Shown here: positions 16,250 to 25,326 of the stretch, one piece after another
Numbering within the stretch: position 1 is the first letter of the stretch
Layout: each line of letters opens with the position of its first letter
NCBI GenBank assembly: GCA_013203595.1
Contig: JABMNT010000032.1
Coordinates: 1 to 64,000 of the forward strand
DNA: 64,000 nt
From: Rhodospirillales bacterium
GTDB taxonomy: Bacteria; Pseudomonadota; Alphaproteobacteria; Rhodospirillales; Casp-alpha2
Direction of reading: 5' to 3'
Position numbers and translations under genes: made by a program
The notes under the pieces: generated by a model
Database searches by the model: none
Seen by the model: the letters and a program-made list of their open reading frames with translations, nothing else
Told to the model about the DNA's origin: nothing

Positions 16250-17746
16250 TTAGTTGACCAGAACATGCGCCGGCAGTTCACCGACCAGATACTGGCGCAG
16301 GGTGAGGTTGGCGTCGCTGAATAACAGGCTGAAAATATTGTGGGCATCTGAAATGGGCTCGTAACCGGCGTAAAGGCGGCGCGGCAGTTGATAGCCCAGC
16401 GGCAGTGAAAAGGAGGCCAGACTGGTGATCATTCCACCCGTTGGTTGCGCCTGCTTTGGGGCACCGGCGCGCGCGCTGGCAGCGATATAAACGTTTCCAG
16501 CCGTTGCCCCGGCGAGATACAGGTTCGGAAATGACCGGGCGATGGTAGCCAGCAGGCGGCCATTGGGCTCCGGGTTTTCAGAATCGAAAAACACGTTCAT
16601 GACCAGAGCACCTGCTGGACGCAGGCAGGCGCGCACATCGCCGAAAAATTCCATGGTCATCAGATAATCAGGCACGTTATCGCCGAGGAACAGATCAACG
16701 ACGGCGACGTCGTAATCCTGGCGACAGGTACGCACATAGGTTCTGGCGTCTTCGATCCGCACCTGGGCCAGATCGGGCCGGAAGCCGAAGTGTTCGACCG
16801 CCGCCTGCAGGGCCGTCTCATTGATCTCGACCACGGTGACCCGCTTGCCCTGGGCCGCCAGGTTGCGCGGCACAATCCCTGCCCCCAGGCCCAGGACAAG
16901 CACATCGCGGGCCTCGGGTGCGTGCAGGTGAACCATTTTTTCAAGCATTTCCGTGTAGGCCGACAGCGACGAATTATCGAGCCCTGTGCGGTTCTGGACC
17001 AGACCATCCTGGATAAAAAACCGCTCGGTGGCACCGGCGGCGCCTGAGCGACGCACTTCCACCACCTTGATATTTCCGAACATGGATGTGTATTCAGCGA
17101 CAATTTTATGGCTGGAACCGGTTTCCGTGACCCGGTTTATGACCCCGAGATAGGCCTCCTTGAGCACGGAGACGGTTACGCAGAGCAGGCCGGAAACCAG
17201 GGCCAGCGCCAGCAGGCGATGCCTGCGTTGGCGGCTGAGCCCGCCGGCCGTCCAGATAAAGGCCAATACCACCGCGCTCAGGCCCAGGCCGAGTACCAGC
17301 GCACCCCGAAAGTTGGTAATGTTGGGGATAATCGCAAAGGCGGTCAGCAAAACACCAGCGACGGAGCCCATGGTGCTGACATAAAAAACCCGTCCGGCGC
17401 CGGAATCCCCGGCGTTCTTTTTTGCCCGCAGCAGGCTTATCAACAGGGGATTCATCGCCGACAGGGTAATCAGCGGCAGGGCCAGCAGGACGGTTGCGCC
17501 GACAAAACTGCCGAGGATCAGATACCCCTGGGCCAGCCAGGGGAACAAAAGCGGGTAGATCAGTGTCGCCAGGACAATCCCCATGGCCGAGGCGATGGGG
17601 GCGGCCAGAAACAGAAATTCCACATCCGCCGGTTTTGCCCGTGCAGAAATTTTGCCGCCCAGTTGATAGCCGACGGCCAGGAAAACCAGGGTGATTGACA
17701 GTATACCCGCCCAAATAAAAAGGCTGACCCCGAAAAACGGCGTCAT
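16250..17746 (-). CDS. Fused membrane / spermidine-synthase-like protein
   Basis: At least 498 aa: about six membrane helices in the first 210 residues, then a Rossmann methyltransferase-fold aminopropyltransferase-like domain with VLVLGLGAGIVPRNL, VVEINETAL and VVDLFLGDNVP. The family is found in many proteobacteria and its substrate is unclear. The ATG at 17746 is probably internal: 30 further in-frame codons upstream encode the family's usual first helix (LTGAATLSLEVLASRI), but there is no ATG, GTG or TTG there. A GGAGG box precedes an ATC codon at 17836 by 5 nt. See the separate finding. Confidence 0.8.
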   Translation of the reverse strand: MTPFFGVSLFIWAGILSITLVFLAVGYQLGGKISARAKPADVEFLFLAAPIASAMGIVLATLIYPLLFPWLAQGYLILGSFVGATVLLALPLITLSAMNPLLISLLRAKKNAGDSGAGRVFYVSTMGSVAGVLLTAFAIIPNITNFRGALVLGLGLSAVVLAFIWTAGGLSRQRRHRLLALALVSGLLCVTVSVLKEAYLGVINRVTETGSSHKIVAEYTSMFGNIKVVEVRRSGAAGATERFFIQDGLVQNRTGLDNSSLSAYTEMLEKMVHLHAPEARDVLVLGLGAGIVPRNLAAQGKRVTVVEINETALQAAVEHFGFRPDLAQVRIEDARTYVRTCRQDYDVAVVDLFLGDNVPDYLMTMEFFGDVRACLRPAGALVMNVFFDSENPEPNGRLLATIARSFPNLYLAGATAGNVYIAASARAGAPKQAQPTGGMITSLASFSLPLGYQLPRRLYAGYEPISDAHNIFSLLFSDANLTLRQYLVGELPAHVLVN

Positions 17747-17836
17747 GATCCGCGACGCCAGGACTTCAAGCGACAGCGTCGCCGCTCCGGTCAGGAAGAT
17801 CAGGGTTTCATACTTCTTGAAATTGATGATGGCGAT

Positions 17837-17999
17837 GGCAACCTCCCGGAACGGCTTGGACAGATTTCAGGTAGCTGGATAATATTCAATAAATACACGA
17901 AGCGATATCAAATAGTAATTGCAAATGAATATTGCCGTGGACCTGTGATCTCGGGACCTGTAATGCTAAAAACACGGATAAACGGGAATCGGTGGGACA
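17837..17999. other. Divergent promoter gap before the allantoate operon
   Basis: About 160 bp between the spermidine-synthase-like gene (minus) and the allantoate operon (plus). It holds an AT-rich centre near 17880-17930 but no clear operator. The plus-strand operon leader has only a weak ribosome site (GGTGGGA) before ATG 18000. Confidence 0.4.
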
Positions 18000-19259
18000 A
18001 TGCTCGAGACAGCCAGCGGCTTATATGCAAATCTGGGACCTGATATCATGCGCCGCCTGGATGCGCTTGCCTTGTTCAGCGAAGACGGCGACGGCGTCAC
18101 CCGCCGCTTTGCCACCAGGGAACACCGGCAGGCCGCGGAAATGATCCAGTCGTGGATGCGCGATGCCGGTATGACGGCGCATATGGACGCGGTTGGCAAC
18201 GTGATCGGCCGTTATGAAGCGACAACAATCAATGCACCGGCCCTGCTTATCGGCTCGCACCAGGACACGGTTCGCGAGGGCGGCAAATACGATGGGGCCA
18301 TGGGCATTGTCACCCCGATCACCTGTATCGGCATATTAAACAACGCAGGAGAACGGTTTCCCTTTGCCATTGAAGTTATCGCCTTTTGTGATGAAGAAGG
18401 TGTGCGCTTCAATTCCACATTGCTGGGCAGCCGGGCGATCGCCGGGTCCTTCGATAAGGCCGTGCTAACGACAACGGACAGCGACGGAAAACCCATGGCT
18501 GAGGCCCTGCGCAAATTTGGCGTCGACCCCGACGGCATTGCGTCGCTGGCCCGACCGGCCGCCGGCATTCTGGGCTTCGTGGAACTGCATATTGAGCAGG
18601 GTCCGGTGCTGGAAGAGGAAAACCTGGCCTTGGGCGTGGTCACCGCAATTGCCGGCGGCACCCGCATGTCTGCCAAAATCACCGGCTTTGCCGGCCATGC
18701 CGGTACCGTCCCCATGGCGCGGCGCAACGACGCGCTGACCGCCGCCGCCGAGGCCATTCTGGCGATTGAACGCTATTGCTCTTCCGCGCCCGGTCTGGTT
18801 GGCACGGTCGGGCGCATTTCAGCGGCCCCCGGGGCGGTCAATGTGATCCCCGGCGAAGCCGTGTTCACCATCGATATCCGGGCCGGCGATGACGCTGTGC
18901 GGCGCCAGGCCGTAGCGGCTGTGCGGGCCGAAATCGAAACCATCTGTGCACGCCGTGGGGTCCGTCTGGCGGTTGATGTTTTTCACGAATCCGACGGTTG
19001 CCAATGCGCCCCCTGGCTGATGGATCAACTGGAAGCGGCTGTGATCGCCATCGGACAGCCGCCGAAACGGCTGATGAGTGGTGCCGGGCATGACGGCATG
19101 GCGATGGCCCGGGTGACCGATGTGGGCATGCTGTTCGTTCGCTGCAAGGGGGGCATCTCCCATCACCCGGCGGAATCCATTACCGCCGGCGACGCCGCCC
19201 TGAGTGCGCAAACCCTGCTCCAGTTTATCCGGAAATTCGAACCAAAGAACGAGATCTGA
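18000..19259 (+). CDS. Allantoate amidohydrolase / M20 N-carbamoyl hydrolase
   Basis: 419 aa zinc amidohydrolase of the HyuC/AllC group. Metal-site motifs are visible in order: GSHQDTV, GKYDGAMG, CDEEGVRF, ELHIEQGPVLE and, near the end, SGAGHDGMAMA. The dimerisation domain lies at about 210-330. The reaction expected from context is allantoate to (S)-ureidoglycine with release of ammonia and CO2. It leads an operon of eight genes whose other members act on oxalurate and oxamate, which favours allantoate over other carbamoyl amino acids. Confidence 0.85.
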   Translation: MLETASGLYANLGPDIMRRLDALALFSEDGDGVTRRFATREHRQAAEMIQSWMRDAGMTAHMDAVGNVIGRYEATTINAPALLIGSHQDTVREGGKYDGAMGIVTPITCIGILNNAGERFPFAIEVIAFCDEEGVRFNSTLLGSRAIAGSFDKAVLTTTDSDGKPMAEALRKFGVDPDGIASLARPAAGILGFVELHIEQGPVLEEENLALGVVTAIAGGTRMSAKITGFAGHAGTVPMARRNDALTAAAEAILAIERYCSSAPGLVGTVGRISAAPGAVNVIPGEAVFTIDIRAGDDAVRRQAVAAVRAEIETICARRGVRLAVDVFHESDGCQCAPWLMDQLEAAVIAIGQPPKRLMSGAGHDGMAMARVTDVGMLFVRCKGGISHHPAESITAGDAALSAQTLLQFIRKFEPKNEI

Positions 19260-19260
19260 A

Positions 19261-20514
19261 ATGCCTTCATCCGACGCCCCCGCCCCTGAAATCTTCAAGC
19301 CCCTGGACCCGGCACCACGCCTGCTCATGGGCCCCGGACCGGTCAACGTATATCCCTCTGTGCTGCACGCCATGGCAACACCCATGCTCGGCCAGTTTGA
19401 CCCGCAGTTCACCGCCTATATGAACGAAGTGATGGTTCTTTACCGGCAGGTTTTTCAGACAAAGAACCAATGGACCCTGCTGATCAACGGCACCGCGCGC
19501 GCCGGTATCGAGGCCTGTCTGACTTCGATGATTACACCGGGCGACAAGGTGCTGGTACTCAACTTCGGCCGCTTCGGTCACCTGCTGACCGAAATCAGCG
19601 AGCGCTGCGGAGCCACTGTTGTCACCCTTGATACCGCCTGGGGAACGGTGTTCGAGGCAGATCAGGTCCGCGACGCCATCAAACAGCACCGCCCGCAAAT
19701 CGTCGCCACAGTGCATGGTGATACATCGACAACCATGGCCCAGCCGCTGGCGGAAATCGGCGCGGCCTGCCGCGAGTTCGATGCCCTGTTGTATGTAGAT
19801 GCAACGGCGACCCTTGGCGGCATGGAAATCGACGTCGACGGCTGGCAGCTCGACGCGGTGACCAGCGGACTGCAGAAATGCCTGTCGGGGCCACCGGGTT
19901 CATCGCCGATCACCATCAATCAACGAATCGTCGATGTGGTCATGCGGCGCAAGCATATCGAAGAAGGCATTCGCCCGGCAGGCTACCAGGCCGCCGATGG
20001 CCAGCGCATCCAGTCGAACTATTTCGATTTGCCCATGCTGCTCGATTATTGGGGACCACAGCGCCTGAACCACCATACGGAATCCACATCGATGCTGTAT
20101 GCAGCCAGGGAATGCGCCCGGGTCATTCTGAGCCAGGGCCTGCAAACCACCTTCGCGCGCCACAAACAAGCGAGCACGGCCCTGCGCGCCGGTCTGCGGG
20201 CCATGGGGCTTGAGCTCTACGGTGATGAAAACCACCGCATGGACAATGTCACCGGCGTGCATATCCCCTCAGCCGTTGACAGCGACAAGGTGCGGGCCGA
20301 AATGCTGGTCGATTTCGGCATTGAAATCGGCACCTCCTTTGGCTCCCTGCATGGGGTGATCTGGCGGATCGGCACCATGGGTTATGTGTGCAGCAAACCA
20401 AATATCCTGCGCTGTATTTCCGCCCTGGAGGCGGCATTGCGACGCAATGGCTACGTCGCTCCACCGGGTGCCGCTGTTGATGCGGTTTATGGAGTTTATG
20501 ATGGAAAAAAATAA
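19261..20514 (+). CDS. Class-V aminotransferase, ureidoglycine-glyoxylate type (PucG/HpxJ-like)
   Basis: 417 aa from ATG 19261, 1 nt after the upstream stop. PLP fold type I with Lys206 in SGLQKCLSGPPG and Asp180 in YVDATATLGG. This is the alanine-glyoxylate aminotransferase branch that includes PucG and HpxJ, which move the amino group of (S)-ureidoglycine to a keto acid and yield oxalurate. Because the downstream genes consume oxalurate, that reaction is the best call. A serine- or alanine-glyoxylate activity cannot be excluded. The 3' end overlaps the next small gene by 14 nt. Confidence 0.85.
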   Translation: MPSSDAPAPEIFKPLDPAPRLLMGPGPVNVYPSVLHAMATPMLGQFDPQFTAYMNEVMVLYRQVFQTKNQWTLLINGTARAGIEACLTSMITPGDKVLVLNFGRFGHLLTEISERCGATVVTLDTAWGTVFEADQVRDAIKQHRPQIVATVHGDTSTTMAQPLAEIGAACREFDALLYVDATATLGGMEIDVDGWQLDAVTSGLQKCLSGPPGSSPITINQRIVDVVMRRKHIEEGIRPAGYQAADGQRIQSNYFDLPMLLDYWGPQRLNHHTESTSMLYAARECARVILSQGLQTTFARHKQASTALRAGLRAMGLELYGDENHRMDNVTGVHIPSAVDSDKVRAEMLVDFGIEIGTSFGSLHGVIWRIGTMGYVCSKPNILRCISALEAALRRNGYVAPPGAAVDAVYGVYDGKK

Positions 20515-20680
20515 AGTCAGTGACCTGCTTACCCAGCCCCTACAGGTGATCAACGTCGGCCTGGAGAGCTTTGCCGTTGAACTCAAACAGCAGAACGTGG
20601 CGGTTACCCATGTGGACTGGTCGCCACCGGCAGGGGGTGATCCGAAAATCGCCGATCTGCTGTCAAAACTGGGAACCTGA
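20501..20680 (+). CDS. Small FdrA C-terminal-domain-like protein (59 aa)
   Basis: ATG 20501 follows GGAG by 6 nt. The product has PLQVINVGLESFAVELK and a WSPPAGGD motif, which I recall from the C-terminal end of long FdrA proteins. The FdrA encoded later in this operon is 497 aa; E. coli FdrA is about 555 aa, so the missing segment matches this 59-residue piece. It would supply that domain in trans to the oxamic transcarbamylase complex. Overlap with the aminotransferase gene suggests coupled translation. Confidence 0.7.
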   Translation: MEKNKVSDLLTQPLQVINVGLESFAVELKQQNVAVTHVDWSPPAGGDPKIADLLSKLGT

Positions 20681-20691
20681 GGGTACAAAAC

Positions 20692-21942
20692 ATGGAATTA
20701 ATCGAAAAAGCCAATCAGGAAGCCTTATCGCGCATGCTGGCGGCCGAGCCGGTTCTGGTTGATGTGGTGCCGGCCTCGGTTGCCATTCCCGCCCTCAAGG
20801 ACCGCATGATTCTGCATGCTGGACCTCCCGTCGCCTGGGACAGGATGTGTGGGCCCATGCAGGGTGCGATCGCCGGCATTGCAGTTTTCGAGGGCTGGGC
20901 ATCGGACCTGGAAGATGCCGCCAGCAAGGCCGCCGCCGGAGAGTTCGATTTTCATCCCAATCACCATTTCGATGCGGTTGGTCCGATGACCGGCATGACG
21001 ACGATCAGCCAGCCGCTGATGGTTGTCGAAAACCGGACCTATAACAACCGCGCCTACTGCGCCGTCAACGAAGGGCTTGGCAAGGTCATGCGGTTTGGCG
21101 GCAACGATGCCGAAGTGCTGGCGCGCCTGGCCTGGTTGCGCGACGATTTCGGGCCGGCGGTCGGCAAGGCACTGCGCTCGGGCGACGGCATACCGCTCAA
21201 ACATCTGATTGCCCGCGGCCTGACCATGGGTGATGAAATGCACCAGCGCAATGTCGCCTGTTCCGGCCTGCTGCTGCGCGAACTGGCTCCGGCCCTGGCC
21301 CGCACCTCCGACGACAGGGAAACCCTGGCCACAGCGCTGGCCTTCATCGGCGGCAACGATCAGTTCTTTCTGAACGTCGCCATGGCCATGGGCAAAGCGA
21401 TCATGGACCCGGTGCGCAACATTACCGGATCATCCATCGTCACCGCCATGAGCCGCAATGGCACGGATTTCGGCATCCGGGTCAGCGGCACCGGCGACAC
21501 CTGGTTCACGGCACCGGTTGAAATGCCGAAAGGTCTTTATTTTCCGGGCTTTACGGAAGCCGACGCCAATCCGGACATGGGTGATTCAACCATCGTCGAG
21601 ACCATCGGGCTCGGCGGTTTTGCCATGGGCGCATCACCTGCGGTCGCCGGTTTTGTCGGCGCCGGCACGGCCTCCGATGCCGGTAATTTCACCCGCGCCA
21701 TGGCTGAAATCACGGCCGGGGAAAACCCTGAATGGACGATCCCGGCCATGGATTACCAAGGCGTGCCAACCGGTATCGATATCCGACTGGTGCTGGAAAC
21801 GGGTCTGGCGCCAACCATCAATACCGGGATCGCCCACAAACAACCGGGCATCGGCCAGGTTGGTGCCGGCGTCGTCCGCGCGCCCATGAAATGTTTCGAA
21901 AAAGCCCTGATCGCCTTTGCTGAAAGTCTTGGTGTGAAATGA
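20692..21942 (+). CDS. allG: DUF1116 protein, oxamic transcarbamylase subunit (YlbE/AllG-like)
   Basis: 416 aa. The YlbE/DUF1116 pattern is visible: LHAGPPVAWDRMCGPMQGA near residue 41, HHFDAVGPMTGMTTISQPL, and NEGLGKVMRFG. In E. coli the AllFGH proteins together form oxamic transcarbamylase, which phosphorolyses oxalurate to oxamate and carbamoyl phosphate. The gene starts 11 nt after the small FdrA-like gene and overlaps allF by 4 nt. Length is normal for the family. Confidence 0.85.
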   Translation: MELIEKANQEALSRMLAAEPVLVDVVPASVAIPALKDRMILHAGPPVAWDRMCGPMQGAIAGIAVFEGWASDLEDAASKAAAGEFDFHPNHHFDAVGPMTGMTTISQPLMVVENRTYNNRAYCAVNEGLGKVMRFGGNDAEVLARLAWLRDDFGPAVGKALRSGDGIPLKHLIARGLTMGDEMHQRNVACSGLLLRELAPALARTSDDRETLATALAFIGGNDQFFLNVAMAMGKAIMDPVRNITGSSIVTAMSRNGTDFGIRVSGTGDTWFTAPVEMPKGLYFPGFTEADANPDMGDSTIVETIGLGGFAMGASPAVAGFVGAGTASDAGNFTRAMAEITAGENPEWTIPAMDYQGVPTGIDIRLVLETGLAPTINTGIAHKQPGIGQVGAGVVRAPMKCFEKALIAFAESLGVK

Positions 21943-23432
21943 GTGCAACAATCATCAACGACGTCCGCCGCGGCTTCTATCTGGATTCTGTCGCCCTGAT
22001 GCGGTTTTCGCGGGTTCTGGCGACCATGGACGGCATTGAGGAAGCGGCGATGATGATGGCATCGCCGTCGAACCGGCAGATCATGGCCGACGCCGGCCTG
22101 CTCGATCAGACAAGTGCCGGCGCTGAAGGCGGCGATCTGATTATCGGGATCCGGGCAACCACGCCGGAAGCGGCCGAAGCCGCCCGTGTCCAGGCAGAGC
22201 AGTTGCTCGACCAGCCAACTTCGTCCACGGGTGACGGAGCCCGGTGGCGCCCGAAAACCATGCGGGCAGCCGTCAAGGCCCATCCAGAGGCCAATCTGGC
22301 CCTGATTTCAGTAGCCGGCGATTTTGCCGCCGCCGAAGCCCGCAAGGCGCTGCGCAAGGGCCTGCATGTGATGATGTTCAGCGACAACGTGTCCATTGCC
22401 GATGAATTGTCGCTCAAGCGCGAGGCCAGGGACCTGGGCCTGCTGGTCATGGGGCCGGACTGTGGAACAGCTATTCTCAACGGCACCCCGCTGGCTTTCG
22501 CCAACCGGGTAAGCGCCGGCGATATCGGCATCATCGGTGCTTCCGGTACCGGCACCCAGGAGATCAGCTGTCTGATTTCCGAGGGCGGCGGCGGCATTTC
22601 CCAGGCGATCGGTGTTGGCGGGCGCGATCTGCACGAAGAGATCGGTGCGATCACCACCCTGATGGCGCTGGATGCCCTCGACCGGGACCCGGCGACCCGG
22701 CACATTGTTGTTATTTCCAAACCACCGGCCGCAGCGGTCGCGGCCCAGGTCGTCGCCCGCATCGCCGCCAGTTCGAAAACCTTCACCGTCTGTTTTATCG
22801 GGGCCAGCGGCTGGCAACTGCCCGCCAACGCAACCTTCGCCGCGTCCCTCAAGGGGGCTGCCGAGCACGCCCTGGGTGGCAACAAGCTGTTTGCCGAATT
22901 CAATGCGGATGCCCTGGCGAAACCGGCAAAAGGCAGAACCGTAACCGGTCTGTTTTGTGGCGGCACCCTGTGCGCGGAAGTGCAAAGCCTGTTCCTGGGC
23001 GCCGGCGAGGCAGTCATGTCAAATGCCGCCATATCGGGGGTTGAGAATTTGTCGACCGATCCCAGGCGCCATAAAATTATTGATCTTGGCAGTGACGAGT
23101 ATACCCAGGGACGCCCGCATCCGATGATCGACCCCGGTGTCCGCGACAAGGCCCTGAACGGCGAGCTTGACGATGCCGACGTCGGCATCGTTTTGCTCGA
23201 TGTCGTCATCGGCTTCGGTGCCCATGAAGACCCGGCTGGCCATCTGGTCGACAGCCTGGGTGGGCAGACCAACGGGCAGACTATTCTCATTGCCTCGGTA
23301 ACCGGCACCGATGCGGACCCCCAGAACCGCAAGGGACAGATCGCCAAACTGCAGGCGGCCGGCGTGCTGGTGGCCCCGTCAAATGCCGATGCGGCGGAAC
23401 TGGCCCTTGCCTGTCTGCGCCTGGGAGGCTAG
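21939..23432 (+). CDS. allF: FdrA family protein, oxamic transcarbamylase subunit (AllF-like)
   Basis: 497 aa with the succinyl-CoA-ligase-like fold of FdrA: two Rossmann segments with GIIGASGTGTQEISCLI and GGISQAIGVGGRDL, and a C-terminal half with GLFCGGTLCAEVQ. It starts with an ATGA overlap after allG. The usual C-terminal extension of FdrA is absent and appears as the separate 59-aa gene upstream. The long opposite-strand frame (22106-23347) is a shadow. Confidence 0.85.
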   Translation: MSATIINDVRRGFYLDSVALMRFSRVLATMDGIEEAAMMMASPSNRQIMADAGLLDQTSAGAEGGDLIIGIRATTPEAAEAARVQAEQLLDQPTSSTGDGARWRPKTMRAAVKAHPEANLALISVAGDFAAAEARKALRKGLHVMMFSDNVSIADELSLKREARDLGLLVMGPDCGTAILNGTPLAFANRVSAGDIGIIGASGTGTQEISCLISEGGGGISQAIGVGGRDLHEEIGAITTLMALDALDRDPATRHIVVISKPPAAAVAAQVVARIAASSKTFTVCFIGASGWQLPANATFAASLKGAAEHALGGNKLFAEFNADALAKPAKGRTVTGLFCGGTLCAEVQSLFLGAGEAVMSNAAISGVENLSTDPRRHKIIDLGSDEYTQGRPHPMIDPGVRDKALNGELDDADVGIVLLDVVIGFGAHEDPAGHLVDSLGGQTNGQTILIASVTGTDADPQNRKGQIAKLQAAGVLVAPSNADAAELALACLRLGG

Positions 23433-23435
23433 GCC

Positions 23436-24410
23436 ATGAACGCGCCCAACCCGCCCGTCAACCCCGGCCGATTGATGGTCGCCATCGGCGGCAACGCAAC
23501 CCATCCGGAAGATATTGAGGGCACCTCGCAGGAACAAAAGGCCATCGCCAAGCAAACAGCCGAAGCGCTGTTGCCGCTGACCATGCTCGATAACGAACTG
23601 ATCGTCACCCATGGCAATGGCCCGGTGGTTGGTAAAATCCTGATGCGCCAGGTTCTGACACGCGACAGAATTGCCCCCATGCCGCTTGATATCTGCGTCG
23701 CCCACAGCCAGGGCGGCATTGCCTATCTGCTGATGCAGGCCATGGAAAATGCGCTGCGTGAACAGGGCAATGGACGCCACGTCACCTGTCTGTTGACGCA
23801 GGTGGAAGTTGACCCGGATGACCCGGCGTTTCTAAACCCCAGCAAACCGATCGGCCCGTTTTTCGACGAAGCGGAAGCCAAAAAAATCGGCGCCGAACTG
23901 GGCTGGCTGATGAAGGAGGATTCCGGCCGCGGCTGGCGTCACGTGGTACCTTCGCCGCGCCCCAAACATGTCTGTGATATCTCGCTTGTGCAGATGCTGG
24001 CGCGCCGCGGCACCGTGGTGATCGCCGGTGGCGGTGGCGGGATACCGGTTGTGCGTGGCCCGAACGGTGTCCGCAACGGAGTTGCCGCGGTCATCGACAA
24101 GGATCTGACATCGGCCCTGATGGCCAATGTGCTGGGCATCGATACCCTGATGATCCTGACCGCAGTACCCCGGGTTGCCATTCATTTTGGCACCGACAAG
24201 CAGCAATTCCTCGACCGGGTGAGCTTACGCGAAATCCGCGCCTATCAGGCCGAAGGGCATTTTCCGGCAGGCAGCATGGGTCCGAAAATAGATGCCGCCA
24301 TCCGCTTTCTCGACGGTGGCGGCGAACGCGTGATCATTGGCCGGATCGATCAGGCCATGGACGCCCTGAACGGTAAAACCGGGACCCGCATTGTGCCCAA
24401 TGACAAATAA
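23436..24410 (+). CDS. Carbamate kinase
   Basis: 324 aa amino-acid-kinase fold: MVAIGGNATHPE at the N-terminus, HGNGPVVGKILMRQ, GGGGGIPVV and KIDAAIRFL. It converts carbamoyl phosphate and ADP to ATP, ammonia and CO2. Placed between allF and allH it should pull the oxamic transcarbamylase reaction forward and recover ATP, the role shown for catabolic YbcF/AllK. It starts 3 nt after allF. Confidence 0.9.
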   Translation: MNAPNPPVNPGRLMVAIGGNATHPEDIEGTSQEQKAIAKQTAEALLPLTMLDNELIVTHGNGPVVGKILMRQVLTRDRIAPMPLDICVAHSQGGIAYLLMQAMENALREQGNGRHVTCLLTQVEVDPDDPAFLNPSKPIGPFFDEAEAKKIGAELGWLMKEDSGRGWRHVVPSPRPKHVCDISLVQMLARRGTVVIAGGGGGIPVVRGPNGVRNGVAAVIDKDLTSALMANVLGIDTLMILTAVPRVAIHFGTDKQQFLDRVSLREIRAYQAEGHFPAGSMGPKIDAAIRFLDGGGERVIIGRIDQAMDALNGKTGTRIVPNDK

Positions 24411-25311
24411 CGCTGATCCCTTCAGCCTCGACATTCGCCGCTTCGGACCATGCGCCGCCGATGTGCTGAGCGGTGATGCCAGCGGCAGCGTGGTTGGTGT
24501 ATTCAGGCGCTGTTTTTATGTGCACCTTGATGACAGCTATATCTGCATGGGTAATACGGATTTCAGCGATGGTCCGATCAATGTGGTGACCTCGGCCCCG
24601 CACACCACCGACTGGCAGGCCAGCGGCCTGACCTCAGGCGCCCCAGCCCGGCTTTCAAACCACCGCCTGCGCCTTGGCCCGCACCTCACTTTTAGCCTGA
24701 ACCGAGCCCGAATCTGGCGCCCGGCCCGGCCAGGAATAGCCCCCGTTTCTGCCCGTTCGCTGACCACCCTGCGCCGGTTCTTCGCGGCCAGCCCGCCGGT
24801 CGCAGGCCTGGCACCACAGGTCTTCGGCGCCCCTGTCGCGGCCCTGCCCCAGGCAGAACATCCGCTTCGCGCCCTCTCGCTCTGGCTTGCACAGAACCTC
24901 ACCGCGCATCCCGACCACCAGCAGGAGCCACCGGTTGAAAAGCTGCTCGGGCTCGGCCCCGGCCTGACGCCATCGGGTGATGACTTCCTGGCTGGCGTGC
25001 TGATAACCCTGGCAGCCCTCGGCGAAACCCGGGCCCGACTCCACCTTGCCGGCGCGATCAGGACCCACGCCCCCGCCGCAACCAATCCGATCAGCGCCCA
25101 GCATCTCTATGCCGCCACTGCGGGCCTGGGCGGAGCCGCCATCCATGACCTATTCGCTGCCCTGCAAACGGATAACCCGGACAGCCAACGGGCCGCCCTC
25201 AAAAACCTGGTAGCGGTCGGTCATACCTCAGGGTGGGATGCCCTGGCCGGGCTTTATCGGACACTGAATATTTGGCAGAGTGCCAGACAGAATGAAATTA
25301 TCGCCGCCTGA
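24400..25311 (+). CDS. allH: DUF2877 protein, oxamic transcarbamylase subunit (YlbF/AllH-like)
   Basis: 303 aa from ATG 24400, overlapping the carbamate kinase by 11 nt. The DUF2877 signature LLGLGPGLTPSGDDFLAGVL is at about residues 183-202. Together with AllF and AllG it should complete the transcarbamylase. The middle of the protein (about 80-130) is unusually rich in Arg, Ala and Pro and may be a loop. An upstream TTG would add three residues only. Confidence 0.85.
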   Translation: MTNNADPFSLDIRRFGPCAADVLSGDASGSVVGVFRRCFYVHLDDSYICMGNTDFSDGPINVVTSAPHTTDWQASGLTSGAPARLSNHRLRLGPHLTFSLNRARIWRPARPGIAPVSARSLTTLRRFFAASPPVAGLAPQVFGAPVAALPQAEHPLRALSLWLAQNLTAHPDHQQEPPVEKLLGLGPGLTPSGDDFLAGVLITLAALGETRARLHLAGAIRTHAPAATNPISAQHLYAATAGLGGAAIHDLFAALQTDNPDSQRAALKNLVAVGHTSGWDALAGLYRTLNIWQSARQNEIIAA

Positions 25312-25326
25312 CACAGAGGTTTAGAC

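Noticed and set aside
4155-17988. Shared 14-mer CGGATAAACGGGAA before two start codons (4155 and 17975)
   Set aside because: In 64 kb several 14-mer matches are expected by chance, and the two genes have no common regulation visible.
22106-23347. Long minus-strand frame opposite allF
   Set aside because: allF has clear family motifs and operon overlaps; the opposite frame is a GC-bias shadow without recognisable domains.
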